A stretch of DNA of 64,000 bases from Nomia melanderi (GCF_051020985.1 NW_027475141.1:930001-994000); one strand, 5' to 3'; numbered from the stretch's first letter, positions 48,101 through 60,944 are shown. The notes: generated from the letters alone by a model not told the origin. Made by a program: numbers and translations.

Positions 48101-51100
48101 TATATTGAATTTTTCCCTGACCATGAGTGTCCGGCCCCATGAGACGGTGGTTTTCTCGGCCCCTGGTGGTCCGAGGTAGTTCCCGCTGCACAGATTCATG
48201 CGCCAGGGCCTCCTACAGACAATTCACTTCGATTTATCGCGCTATCTCTAACAGCACCCGAGATATCACCAGATATATAATGGATTTTTCCCTGACCCTG
48301 AGTGTCCGGCCCCATGAGACTGTGGTTTTCTCGGCCCCTGGTGGCCCGAGGTCGTTCCCGTTGCACAGATTCATGCGCCAGGGCCTCCTGCAAATAATTC
48401 ACTTTGGTTTATTGCGCTATCTCTAATAGCACCCGAGATATCACCAGATATATATTGGATTTTCCCCTGACCCTGAGTGTCCGGCATGATGAGACTGTGG
48501 CTTTTACGGCCCCCTGGTGGTCCGAGGTCGTTCCCGCTGCACAGATGCATGCGCCAGTGCCTCCTACAGACAATGCACTTTGATTTATTGCGCTATCTGT
48601 AATAGCTCCCGAGATATCACCAGATATATATTGGACTTTTCCCTGACCATGAGTGTCCGGCCCCATGAGACGGTGGTTTTCTCGGCCCCTGGTGGTCCGA
48701 GGTCGTTCTGGCTGCACAGATTCATGCGCCAGGGCCTCCTACAGAAAATGCACTTTGATTTATTCCGCTATCTCTAATAACACCCGAGATATCACCAGAT
48801 ATATATTGGATTTTCCCCTGACCCTGAGTGTCCGGCCCCATGAGACGGTGGTTTTCTCGGCCCCTGGTGGTCCGAGGTCGTTCCCGCAGCCCAGATTCAT
48901 GCGCCAGGGCCTCCTACAGACAATGCACTTTGATTTATTGCGCTATCTGTAATAGCACCCGAGATATCACCAGATATATATTGAATTTTTCCCTGACCAT
49001 GAGTGTCCGGACCCATGAGACGGTGGTTTTCTCGGCCCCTGGTGGTCCGAGGTAGTTCCCGCTGCACAGATTCATGCGCCAGGGCCTCCTACAGACAATT
49101 CACTTCGATTTATCGCGCTATCTCTAACAGCACCCGAGATATCACCAGATATATAATGGATTTTTCCCCGACCCTGAGTGTCCGGCCCCATGAGACGGTG
49201 GTTTTCTCGACCCCCTGGTGGTCCGAGGTCGTTCCCGCTGCACAGATGCATGCGCCACGGCCTCTTGCAGATAATTCACTTTGGTTTATTGCGCTACCTC
49301 TAATAGCACCCGTGATATCACCAGATATATATTGGATATTCCCCAGACCCTGAGTGTCCGGCCCCCTGAGACGGTGGTTTTCTCGGCCCCTGGTCGTCCG
49401 AGGTCGTTCCCGCAGCCCAGATTCATGCGCCAGGGCCTCCTACAGACAATGCACTTTGATTTATTGCGCTATCTGTAATAGCACCCGAGATATCACCAGA
49501 TATATATTGAATTTTTCCCTGACCATGAGTGTCCGGACCCATGAGACGGTGATTTTCTCGGCCCCTGGTGGTCCGAGGTCGTTCCGGCTGCACAGATTCA
49601 TGCGCCAGGGCCTCCTACAGAAAATGCACCTTGATTTATTCCGCTATCTCTAATAACACCCGAGATATCACCAGATATATATTGGATTTTCCCCTGACCC
49701 TGAGTGTCCGGCCCCATGAGACGGTGGTTTTCTCGGCCCCTGGTGGTCCGAGGTCGTTCTCGCACCCCAGATTCATGCGCCAGGGCCTCCTACAGACAAT
49801 GCACTTTGATTTATTGCGCTATCTGTAATAGCACCCGAGATATCATCAGATATATATTGAATTTTTCCCTGACCATGAGTGTCCGGCCCCATGAGACGGT
49901 CGTTTTCTCGGCCCCTGGTGGTCCGAGGTCGTTCCCGCTGCACAGATGCATGCGCCAGTGCCTCCTACAGACAATGCACTTTGATTTATTGCGCTATCTG
50001 TAATAGCTCCCGAGATATCACCAGATATATATTGGATTTTTCCCTGACCCTGAGTGTCCGGCCCCATGAGACGGTGGTTTTCTCGGCCCCTGGTGGTCCG
50101 AGGTCGTTCCCGCAGCCCAGATTCATGCGCCAGGGCCTCCTACAGACAATGCACTTTGACTTGTTGCGCTATCTGTAATAGCACCCGAGATATCACCAGA
50201 TATATATTGAATTTTTCCCTGACCATGAGTGTCCGGCCCCATGAGACGGTGGTTTTCTCGGCCCCCTGGTGGTCCGAGGTCGTCCCCGCTGCACAGATTC
50301 ATGCGCCAGTGCCTCCTACAGACAATGCACTGTGATTTATTGCATTATCTGTAATAGCACCCGAGATATCACCAGATATATATTGGATTTTTCGCTGACC
50401 CTGAGTGTCCGGCCCCATGAGACGGTGGTTTTCTCGGCCCCCTGGTGTTCCGAGGTCGTTCCCGCTGCACAGAAGCATGCGCCAGGGCCTCCTGCAGATA
50501 ATTCACTTTGGTTTATTGCGCTATCTCTAATAGCACCCGAGATATCACCAGATATATATTGGATTTTCCCCTGACCCTGAGTGTCCGGCCCCATGAGACG
50601 GTGGTTTTCTCGGCCCCTGGTGGTCCGAGGTCGTTCCCGCTGCACAGATTCATGCGCGAGTGCCTCCTACGGACAATGCACTTTGATTCATTGCGCTATC
50701 TGTAATAGCACCCGAGATATCACCAGATATATATTGGATTTTTCCCTGACCCTGAGTGTCCGGCCCCATGAGACTGTGGTTTTCTCGGCCCCTGGTGGCC
50801 CGAGGTCGTTCCCGTTGCACAGATTCATGCGCCAGGGTCTCCTGCAGATAATTCACTCTGGTTTATTTCGCTATCTCTAATAACACCCGAGATATCACCA
50901 GATATATATTGGATTTTCCCCTGACCCTGAGTGTCCGGCCCCATGAGACGGTGGTTTTCTCGGCCCACTGGTGGTCCGAGGTCGTTCCCGCTGCACAGAT
51001 GCATGCACCAGTGCCTCCTACAGACAATACACTTTGATTTATTGCGCTATCTGTAATAACTCCCGAGATATCACCAGATATATATTGGATTTTTCCCTGA

Positions 51101-52234
51101 CCCTGAGTGTCCGGCCCCATGAGACGGTGGTTTTCTCGGCCCCCTGGTGGTCCGAGGTCGTTCCCGCTGCACAGATGCATGCGCCAGGGCCTCCTGCAGA
51201 AAATTCACTTTGGTTTATTGCGCTACCTCTAATAGCACCCGTGATATCACCAGATATATATTGGATATTCCCCTGACCCAGAGTGTCCGGCCCCCTGAGA
51301 CGGTGGTTTTCTCGGCCCCTGAAGGTCCGAGGTCGTTCCCGCTGCACAGATTCATGCGCCAGGGCCCCTGCAGATAATTCACTTTGGTTTATTGCGCTAT
51401 CTCTAATAACACCCGAGATATCACCAGATATATATTGGATTTTCCCCTGACCCTGAGTGTCCGGCCCCATGAGACGGTGGTTTTCTCGGCCCCTGGTGGT
51501 CCGAGGTCGTTCCCGCAGACCAGATTCATGCGCCAGGGCCTCCTACAGACAATGCACTTTGATTTATCGCCCTATCTCTAACAGCACCCGAGATATCACC
51601 AGATATATAATGGATTTTTCCCCGACCCTGAGTGTCCGGCGCCATGAGACGGTGGTTGTCTCGGCCCCTGGTGGGCCGAGGTCGTTCCCGCAGCCCAGAT
51701 TCATGCGCCAGGGCCTCCTACAGACAATGCACTTTGATTTACCGCGCTATCTCTAATAGCACCCGACATATCACCAGATATATATTGGATTTTTCCCCGA
51801 CCCTGAGTGTTCGGCCCCAGGAGACGGTGGTTTTCTCGGCCCTTGGTGGTCCGAGATCGTTCACGCTGCACGCATACATGCGCCAGGGCTTCCTGCAGAC
51901 AATGCACTTTGATTTATTGCGCTATCTCTAATAGCACCCGAGATATCACCAGATGTATATTGGATTTTTCCCCGATCCTGAGTGTCCGGCCCCATGAGAC
52001 GGTGGTTTTCTCGGCCCCTGGTGGTCCGACGTCGTTCCCGCTGCACAGATTCATGCGCCAGGGCCTCCTACAGACAATGAACTTTGGTTTATTGAGCTAT
52101 ATTTAATAGCACCCGAGATATCACCAGATATATATTGGATTTTCCCCTGACTCTGAGTGTCCGGCCCCATGAGACGGTAGTTTTGACGGCCCCTGGTGGA
52201 CTGAGGTCGTTCCCGCTGCACAGATGCATGCACC

Positions 52235-52505
52235 AGGGCCTCCTGCAGATAATTCACTTTGGTTTATTGCGCTATCTCTAATAGCACCCGAGATATCACC
52301 AGATATATATTGCATTTTTCCCTGGCCCTGAGGGTCCGGATCCATGAGACGGTGGTTTTCTCGGCCCCTGGTGGTTTGAGGTCGTTCCCGCTGCACAGAT
52401 TCAGGCGGCAGGATCTCCTGCAGATAATTCACTTGGGATTATTGCGCTATCTCTAATAGCACCCGAGATATCACCAGATGTATATTGGATTTTTCCCCGA
52501 TCCTG
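52235..52505. repeat. Widest-spaced duplicated block of the right half, copy 2
   Basis: Partner of 44880-45150, with GGATCCATGAG for GGCTCCATGAG near 52338 among few differences. Confidence 0.8.
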
Positions 52506-52539
52506 AGTGTCCGGCCCCATGAGACGGTGGTTTTCTCGG

Positions 52540-53065
52540 CCCCTGGTGGTCCGAGGTCGTTCCCGCTGCACAGATTCATGGGCCAGGGCCTCCTATAGAC
52601 AATGCACTTTGGTTTATTGCGCTATCTGTAATAGCACCCGATATATCACCAGATATATGCTGGATTTTTACATGACCTTGGGTGACGGATTCCGAATATC
52701 TGTAATTTTCTCGGCCCCTGGTGTTCCGAGGTCGTTCCTGCTGCACAGATTCATTCGCCAGTGCCTCCTACAGACACTGCACTTTGATTTATTGCGCTAT
52801 CTGTAACAGCACCCGAGATATCACCAGATATATAATGGATTTTTCCCTGGCCCTGAGTGTCCGGCCTCATGAGACGGTGGTTTTCTCGGCCCCTGGTGGT
52901 CCGAGGTCGTTCCCGCTGCACTGATTCATGCGCCAAGGCCTCGTATAGACAATGCACTTTGGTTTATTGCGCTATCTGTAATAGCTCCCGAGATATCACC
53001 AGATATATATTGGATTTTTCCCTGACCCTGAGTGTCCGGCCCCATGAGACGGTGGTTTTCTCGAC
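52540..53065. repeat. 3-monomer HOR unit, copy 1 (526 bp)
   Basis: Bases 52540-52980 recur at 53066-53506, a period of 526 bp (3 monomers plus 1 bp, from an extra C in GACCCCCTGGTGG near 53065). Shared variants are CATGGGCCAGGGCCTCCTAT, CACCCGATATATCACC, a B-type block (about 52660-52720), CTGTAACAGCACC and CACTGATTCATGCGCCAAGG. Only about three or four mismatches separate the copies. Confidence 0.9.
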
Positions 53066-53506
53066 CCCCTGGTGGTCCGAGGTCGTTCCCGCTGCACAGA
53101 TTCATGGGCCAGGGCCTCCTATAGACAATGCACTTTGGTTTATTGCGCTATCTGTAATAGCACCCGATATATCACCAGATATATGCTGGATTTTTACATG
53201 ACCTTGGGTGACGGATTCCGAATATCTGTAATTTTCTCGGCCCCTGGTGTTCCGAGGTCGTTCCTGCTGCACAGATTCATTCGCCAGTGCCTCCTACAGA
53301 CAATGCACTTTGATTTATTGCGCTATCTGTAACAGCACCCGAGATATCACCAGATATATAATGGATTTTTCCCTGGCCCTGAGTGTCCGGCCTCATGAGA
53401 CGGTGGTTTTCTCGGCCCCTGGTGGTCCGAGGTCGTTCCCGCTGCACTGATTCATGCGCCAAGGCCTCGTATAGACAATGCACTTTGGTTTATTGCGCTA
53501 TCTGTA
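53066..53506. repeat. 3-monomer HOR unit, copy 2
   Basis: Partner of 52540-52980, with its B-type block near 53185-53245. It ends where AATAGCACCC here replaces AATAGCTCCC. This is the shortest clear HOR period in the window. Confidence 0.9.
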
Positions 53507-56460
53507 ATAGCACCCGAGATATCACCAGATATATAATGGATTTTTCCCCGGCCCTGAGTGTCCGGCCCCATGAGACAGTGCTTTTCTCGGCCCCTGGTGG
53601 TCCGACGTCGTTCCGGCTGCACAGATTCATGCGCCAGGGCATCCCACAGACAATGCACTTTGATTTATTGCGCTATCTGTAATAGCACCCGAGATATCAC
53701 CAGATATATGCTGGATTTTCACATGACATTGGGTGACGGATACCGAAAATCTGTAATTTTCTCAGCCCCTGGTGGTCCGATGTCGTTCCTGCTGCACAGA
53801 TTCATGCGCAAGGGCCTCCTACGGACAATGCACTTTGGATTATTGCGCTATCTCTAATAGCACCCGAGATATCACCAGATATATATTGGATTTTTCCGTG
53901 ACCCTAAGTGTACGGCCCCATGTGACGGTGGTTTTCTCGGCCCCTGGGGGTCCGAGGTCGTTCCCGCTGCACAGATTCATGCGCTAGGGTCTCCTGCAGG
54001 CAATTCACTTTGGCTTATTGCGCTATCACTAATAGCACCCGAGATATCACCAGATATATATTGGATTTTCCCCTGACCCTGAGTGTCCGGCCCCATGAGA
54101 CGGTGGTTTTCTCGGCCCCTGGTGGTGCCTGGTCGTTTCCGCTGCACAGATTCATGCGCCAGTGCCTCCTGCAGATAATTCACTTTGCTTTATTGCGCTA
54201 TCCCTAATAGCACCCGAGATTTCATCAGATATATATTGGATTTTCCCCTGACCCTGAGTGTCCGGCCCCATGAGACGGTGGTTTTCTCGGCCCCTGGTGG
54301 TCCGAGGTCTTTCCCGCTGCACAGATTCATGCGCCAGGGCCTCCTGCAGATAATTGACTCTGGTTTATTGCGCTATCACTAATAGCACCTGAGATATCAC
54401 CAGATATATATTGGATTTTCCCCTAACCCTGAGCGTCCGGCCCCATGAGACGGTGGTTTCCTCGGCCCCTGGTGGTCCGAGGTCGTTCCCGCTGAACAGA
54501 TTCATGCGCCAGGGCCCCCTGCAGATAATTCACTTTGGTTTACTGCGCTATCTGTAATAGCACCCTAGATATCACCAGATATATATTGGATTTTCCCCTG
54601 ACCCTGAGTGTCCCGCCGCATGAGACTGTGGTTTTCTCGGCCCCTGGTGGTCCGAGGTCGTTCCCGCTGCACAGATTCATGCGCAAGGGCCTCCTAGGGA
54701 CAATGCACTTTGGTTTATTGCGCTATCTCTAATAGCTCCCAAGATATCACCAGACATATATTGGATTTTCCTCTGACACTGAGTTTCCGGCCCCATGAGC
54801 CGGTGGTTTTCTCGGCCCCCGGTGGTCCGAGGTCGTTCCCGCTGCACACATGCATGCGCCAGGGCCTCCTGCAGATAATTCACTTTGGTTTATTGCGCTA
54901 TCTCTAATAGCACCCGAGATATCACCAGATATATATTGGATTTTTCGCCGACCCTGAGTGTCCGGCCCCATGAGACGGTGGTTTTCTCGGCCCCTGGTGG
55001 TCCGAGGTCGTTCCGGCTGCACAGATGCATGCGCCAGGGCCTCCTGCAGATAATTCACTTTGGTTTATTGCGCTATCTCTAATAGCACCCGAGATATCAT
55101 CAGATACATCCTGGATTTTTACATGACCTTGGGTGTCCTGCACCATGTGTCGGGGGTTTTGTCGGCCCCTGGTGGTCCGAGGTCGTTCCCGCTGCACGGA
55201 TTCATGCACCAGGGCCCCCTGCAGATAATTCACTTTGAATTAGTGCGCTATCTGTAAGAGCACCCGAGATATCACCAGATATATATTGGATTTTTCCCTG
55301 ACCCTGAGTGTCCGGAACCATGAGATTGTGGTTTTCTCGGCCCCTGGTGGTCCGATGTCGTTCCCGCTGCACAGACTCATGCGCCAGGGCCTCCTACAGA
55401 CAATGCACGTTGATTTATTGCGCTATCTGCAATAGCACCCAAGATATCACCAGATATATATTGGATTTTTCCCTGACCCTGAATGACCGGCCGCATGAGA
55501 CGGTGGTTTTCTCGGCCCCTGGTGGTCCGAGGTCGTTCCCGCTGCACAGATTCATGCGCCAGGGCCTCCTGCAGATAATTCACTTCGGTTTATTGCGCAA
55601 TCTGTAATAGCACCCGAGATATCACCAGATATATATTGGGCTTTTTCCCTGACCCTGAGTGTCCGGCCCCATGAGACCGTGGTTTTCTCGGCCCCTGGTG
55701 GTGCGAGGTTGTTCCCGCTGCACAGATTCATGCATCAGGGCCTCCTACAGACAAGGCATTTTGATTTATTGCGCTATCTGTAATAGCACCCGAGAAAAGA
55801 CCACATATATGCTAGATTTTTACATGACTTTGGGTGACGGACACCGAAAATCTGTAAGTTTCTCGGCCCCTGGTGGTCCTATGTCGTTCCTGCTGCACAG
55901 ATTCATGCGCCAGGGCCTCCTGCAGATAATTCACTTTGATTTATTGCGCTATCTGTAGTAGCACCCGAGATATCACCAGATATATATTTGATTTTTCCCT
56001 GACCCTGAGTGTCCGGCCCCATGAGACGGTGGTTTTCTCGATCCCTGGTGGTCCGAGGTCGTTCCCGCTGCACAGCTGCATGCGCCAGGGCCTCCTGCAG
56101 ATAATTCACTTTGATTTATCGCGCTATCTGTGTATTAGCACCTGAGATATCACCAGATATATATTGGATTTTTCCCTGACCCTGAGTGTCCGGCCCCATG
56201 AGACGGTGGTTTTCTCGGACCCTGGTGGACCGAGGTCGTTCCCGCTGCACAGATTCATGCGCCAGGGCCTCCTACAGACAATGCACATAGATTTGTTGCG
56301 CTATCTGTTATAGCACCCGATAAAGCACCATATATATGCTGGATTTTTACATGACTTTGGGTGACGGATATCGAAAATCTGTAATTTTCTCGGCCCCTGG
56401 TGGTCCGATGTCGTTCCCGCTGCACAGATGCATGCGCCAGGGCCTCCTGCTGATAATTCA
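53507..56460. repeat. Array segment of mixed A- and B-type monomers
   Basis: B-type blocks start near 53708, 55810 and 56337, and a diverged GATACATCCTGG form near 55100. Bases 54330-54545 match 58182-58397 (offset 3852 bp), sharing GATAATTGACTCTGG, CTATCACTAATAGCACC and GCTGAACAGATTC. Bases 55370-55600 resemble 58872-59102 (offset 3502 bp). Bases 55945-56131 match 56996-57182 (offset 1051 bp), sharing CTGTAGTAGCACC, ATATATATTTGATTTTTCCC and CAGCTGCATGCGCC. A two-base gain, CTGTGTATTAGCACC near 56129, breaks that last match. Confidence 0.8.
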
Positions 56461-56980
56461 CTTTGTTTATTGCGCTATATCTAATAGCACCCGAGATATC
56501 ACCAGATATATATTGGATTTTCCCCTGACCCTGACAGTCCGGCCCCATGAGACTGTGGTTTTCTCGGCCCCTGGTGGTCCGAGGTCGTTCCCGCTGCACA
56601 GATGCATGCGCCAGGGCCTCCTGCAGATAATTCACTTTGGTTTATTGCGCTATATCTAATAGCACCCGAGATATCACCAGATATATATTGGATTTTCCCC
56701 TGACCCTGACAGTCCGGCCACATGAGACTGTGGTTTTCTCGGCCCCTGGTGGTCCGAGGTCGTTCCCGCTGCACAGATGCATGCGCCAGGGCCTCCTGCA
56801 GATAATTCACTTTGGTTTATTGCGCTATATCTAATAGCACCCGAGATATCACAAGATATATATTGGATTTTCCCCTGACCCTGACAGTCTGGCCACATGA
56901 GACTGTGGTTTCCTCGGCCCCTGGTAGTCCGAAGTCGTTCCCGCTGCCCAGATTCATGCGCCAGGGCCTCCGACAGACAA
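56461..56980. repeat. Three consecutive near-identical monomers
   Basis: Adjacent units starting near 56475, 56650 and 56825 share CCCCTGACCCTGACAGTC, GACTGTGGTTTTCTCGG, CAGATGCATGCGCC and TTGCGCTATATCTAATAG. The first has a one-base contraction just before it (CTTTGTTTATTGCG near 56463). The second and third share GGCCACATGAG. This looks like stepwise single-monomer amplification. Confidence 0.8.
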
Positions 56981-57539
56981 TGCACTTTGATTTATTGCGC
57001 TATCTGTAGTAGCACCAGAGATATCACCAGATATATATTTGATTTTTCCCTGACCCTGAGTGTCCGGCCCCATGAGACGGTGGTTTTCTCGATCCCTGGT
57101 GGTCCGAGGTCGTTCCCGCTGCACAGCTGCATGCGCCAGGGCCTCCTGCAGATAATTCACTTTGATTTATCGCGCTATCTGTAATAGAACCCGAGATATC
57201 ACCAGATATATATTGGATTTTTACATGACATTGCGTGACGGATACCGAAAATCTGTAATTTTCTCGGACCCTGGTGGACCGATGTCGTTCCTGCTGCACA
57301 GATCCATGCGACAGGGCCTCCCGCAGACAATGCACTTTGATTTATCGCGCTATCTCTAATGGCACCCGATATATCTCCAGATATATATTGGATTTTTACA
57401 TGACATTGGGTGACAGATACCGAAAATCTGTAATTTTCTCGGCCACTGGTGGTCCTATGTCGTTCCTGCTGCACAGATTCATGCGCAAGGGCCTCCTACG
57501 GACAATGCACTTTTATTTATTGCGCTATCAGTAATAGCA
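56981..57539. repeat. Array segment with two adjacent B-type monomers
   Basis: B-type blocks near 57210-57275 and 57387-57450 keep an A-like left edge (ATATATATTGGATTTTTACA), so they are hybrids switching class at the T-run. Both are followed by the B-linked TCCTGCTGCACAG form. Bases 56996-57182 repeat 55945-56131. Confidence 0.8.
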
Positions 57540-57860
57540 CCCGAGATATCACCAGATATATATTGGATTTTTCCCTATCCCTGAGTGTCCGGACCCATGA
57601 GACGGTGGTTTTCTCGGCCCCTGGTGGTGCGAGGTCGATTCCGCTGCACTGATTCATGCGCCAGAGCCTCCTGCAGATAATTCACTTTGCTTTATTGCGC
57701 TATCAGTAATAGCAACCGAGATATCACCAGATATATATTGGATTTTTCCCTATCCCTGAGTGTCCGGCCCCATGAGACGGTGGTTTTCTCGGACCCTGGT
57801 GGTGCGAGGTCGATTCCGCTGCACTGATTCATGCGCCAGTGCCTCCTGCAGATAATTCAC
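57540..57860. repeat. Tandem pair of monomers with shared private variants
   Basis: Two neighbouring units share TTCCCTATCCCTGAGTG, GGTGGTGCGAGGTCGATTCC, GCTGCACTGATTCATGCGCC and CTTTGCTTTATTGCG. They are offset by exactly 175 bp and differ at about five sites, so a single monomer was duplicated in place. Confidence 0.85.
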
Positions 57861-59370
57861 TTTGCTTTATTGCGCTATCTCTAATAGCACCCGAGATATC
57901 ACCAGATATATATGGGATTTTCCCCTGACCCTGAGTGTCCGGACCCATGAGACGGTGGTTTTCTCGGCCCCTGGTGGTCCGAGGTCGTTCCCGCTGCACG
58001 GATGCATGCGCCAGGGCCTCCTGCAGATAATTCACTTTGATTTATCGCGCTATCTCTAATAGCACCCGTGATATCACCAAATATATATTGGATTTTCCCC
58101 TGACCCTGAGTGTCTGGCCCCATGAGACGGTGGTTTTCTCGGCCCCTGGTGGTCCGAGGTCGTTCCCGCTGCACAGATTCATGCGCCAGGGCCTCCTGCA
58201 GATAATTGACTCTGGTTTATTGCGCTATCACTAATAGCACCCGAGATATCACCAGATATATATTGGATTTTCCCCTAACCCTGAGTGTCCGGCCCCATGA
58301 GACGGTGGTTTCCTCGGCCCCTGGTAGTCCGAGGTCGTTCCCGCTGAACAGATTCATGCGCCAGGGCCCCCTGCAGATAATTCACTTTGGTTTATTGCGC
58401 TATCTGTAACAGAACCCGAGATATCACCAGATATATGCTGGATTTTTACATGACATTGCGTGACGGATACCGAAAATCTGTAATTTTCTCGGCCCCTGGG
58501 GGTCCGATGTCGTTCCTGCTGCACAGATTCATGCGCAAGGGCCTCCTACGGACAATGCACTTTGATTTAGTGCGCTATCAGTAAGAGCACCCGAGATATC
58601 ACCAGATATATATTGGATTTTCCCCTGACCCTGAGTGTCCGGACCCATGAGACGGTGGTTTTCTCGGCCCCTGGTGATCCGAGGTCGTTCCCGCTGCACA
58701 GATTCATGCGACAGGGCCTCCTGCAGATAATTCACTTTGGTTTATTGCGCTATCACTAATAGCACCCGAGATATCACCAGATATATATTGGATTTTCCCC
58801 TGACCCTGAGTGTCCGGCCCCATGAGATGGTGGTTTTCTCGGCCCCTGGTGATCCGAGGTCGTTCCCGCTGCACAGATTCATGCGCCAGGGCCTCCTACA
58901 GACAATGCACGTTGATTTATTGCGCTATCTGCAATAGCACCCGAGATATCACCAGATATATATTGGATTTTTCCCTGACACTGAATGACCGCCCGCATGA
59001 GACGGTGGTTTTCTCGGCCCCTGGTGGTCCGAGGTCGTTCCCGCTGCACAGATTCATGCGCCAGGGCCTCCTGCAGATAATTCACTTCGGTTTATTGCGC
59101 TATCTCTAATAGCACCCGAGATATCACCAGATATATATTGGATTTTCCCCTGACCCTGAGGGTCCGGCCCCATGAGACGGTGGTTGTCTCCGCCCCTGGT
59201 GTTCCGAGGTCGTTCCCGCTGCACAGACTCATGCGCCAGGGCCTCCTTCAGACAATGTACTTTGATTTATCGCGCTATCTCTAATAGCACCCGAGATATC
59301 ATCAGATATATATTGGATTTTTCCCTGACCCTGAGTGTCCGGCCCCATGAGACGGTGGTTTTCTCGGCCC
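57861..59370. repeat. Array segment with copies of 54.3 and 55.4 kb blocks
   Basis: Contains 58182-58397 (partner of 54330-54545) and 58872-59102 (partner of 55370-55600), plus one B-type block near 58436-58500 preceded by CTGTAACAGAACCCGAG and followed by GCGCAAGGGCCTCCTACGG, the full B haplotype. All else is A-type. Confidence 0.8.
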
Positions 59371-59460
59371 CTGGTGGTCCGAGGTCGCTGCACAGATTCA
59401 TGCGCCAGGGCCTCCTACAGAAAATGCACTTTGATTTATTGCGCTATCTGTAATAGCACC
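59371..59460. repeat. Monomer with a 6 bp deletion (169 bp)
   Basis: CCGAGGTCGCTGCACAG near 59384 lacks the six bases TTCCCG found between GTCG and CTGCAC in other monomers. It is the largest single length change I found; the register landmark shifts by exactly 6 bp between 59335 and 60029. Six bp lies within the GC-rich half of the monomer, next to the dyad. Confidence 0.85.
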
Positions 59461-60944
59461 CGAGAAAGCACAATATATATACTGGATTTTTACATGACTG
59501 TGGGTGAGGGACACAGAAAATCTGTAAGTTTCTCGGCTCCTGGAGGGCCGAGGTCGTTCCTGCTTCACAGATTCATGCGCCAGGTCCTCCTGCAGACAAT
59601 GCACTTTGATTTATCGCGCTATCTCTAATAGCACCCGAGATATCACCAGATATATATTGGATTTTCCCCTGACCCTGAGTGTCCGGCCCCATGAGACGGT
59701 GGTTTTCTCGGCCCCTGGTGGTCCGAGGTCGTTCCCGCTGCACAGATTCATGCGCCAGGGCCTCCTGCAGGTAATTCACTCATGTTTATTGCGCTATCTC
59801 TAATAGCACCCGAGATATCACCAGATATATATTGGATTTTCCCCTGACCTTGAGTGTCCGGCCCCATGAGACGGTGGTTGTCTCGGACCCTGGTGGTCCG
59901 GGGTCGTTCCCGCTGCACAGACTCATGCGCCAGGGCCTCCTGCAGATAAATCACTTTGGTTTAATGCGCTATCTCTAGTAGCACCCGAGATATCGCCAGA
60001 TATATATTGTATTTTTCCCTGACCCTGAGTGTCCGGCCCCATGAGACGGTGGTTTTCTCGGCCCCTGGTGGTCCGAGGTCATTCCCGCTGCACACACTCA
60101 TGCGCCAGGGCCTCCTACATACAATGCACTTTGGTTTATTGCGCTATCTGTAATAGCAGCCGAGATATCACCAGATATATATTGCATTTTTCCCTGACCC
60201 TGAGTGTCCGGCCCCATGAGACGGTGGTTTTCTCGGCCCCTGGGGGTCCTAGGTCGTTCCCGCTGCACAGATTCATGCGCCAGGGCCTCCTACAGACAAT
60301 GCACATTGATTTATTGCGCTATCTGTAATAGCACCCGAGATATCACCACATATATATTGGATTTTCCCCTGACCCTGAGTGTCCGGCCCCATGAGACTGT
60401 GGTTTTCTCGGCCCCTGGTGGTCCGAGGTCGTTCCCGCTGCCAGATTCATGCGCCAGGGCCTCCTACAGATAATTCACTTTGGTTTATTGCGCAATCTCT
60501 AATAGCACCCGAGATATCACCAGATATATATCGGATTTTCCCCTGACCCTGAGTGTCCGGCCCAATGAGACGGTGGCTTTCTCGGCCCCTGGCGGTCCGA
60601 GGTCGTTCCCGCTGGCCAGATTCATGCGCCAGGGCCTCCTGCAGATAATTCACTTTGGTTTATTGCGCTATCTCTAATAGCACCCGAGATATCACCAGAT
60701 ATATATTGGATTTTCCTTTGACCCTGATTGTCCGGCCCCATGAGACGGTGGTTTTCTCGGCCCCCGGTGGTCCGAGGTCGTTCCCGCTGGCCAGATTCAT
60801 GCGCCAGGGCCTCCTACAGACAATGCACTTTGATTTATTGCGCTATCTGTAATAACACCCGAGATATCACCACATATATATTGGATATTCCCCTGACCCT
60901 GAGTGTCCGGCCCCATGAGACTGTGGTTTTCTCGGCCCCTGCTG
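59461..60944. repeat. Array segment, last B-type monomer then A-type
   Basis: A final B-type block is at about 59480-59540 (CATGACTGTGGGTGAGGGAC, preceded by GAGAAAGCACAATATATATA). The monomers after it are A-type. A one-base contraction, CCGCTGCCAGATTC near 60437, makes a 174 bp unit and recurs at 61136 and 63234. Confidence 0.85.

Larger units (their letters stand above)
40678..52539. repeat. Homogenised A-type zone with the GCAGCCCAG subclass
   Basis: About 68 monomers, all A-type. Three regional variants recur many times here and are rare or absent elsewhere: TTCCCGCAGCCCAGATTC, TTCTCGCACCCCAGATTC (and TTCTGGCACCCC), and TTCCGGCTGCAC. Many pairs of short blocks recur: 40708/42109 (1401 bp), 43160/46311 (3151 bp), 43854/48580 (4726 bp), 45270/49121 (3851 bp), 47952/48828 (876 bp), 47200/51580 (4380 bp), 46271/50650 (4379 bp) and 44880/52235 (7355 bp). 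Several one-base changes (for example CGGCCCCCTGGTGG, CAGGGCCCCTGCAG) shift register by +1 or -1. Confidence 0.85.
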
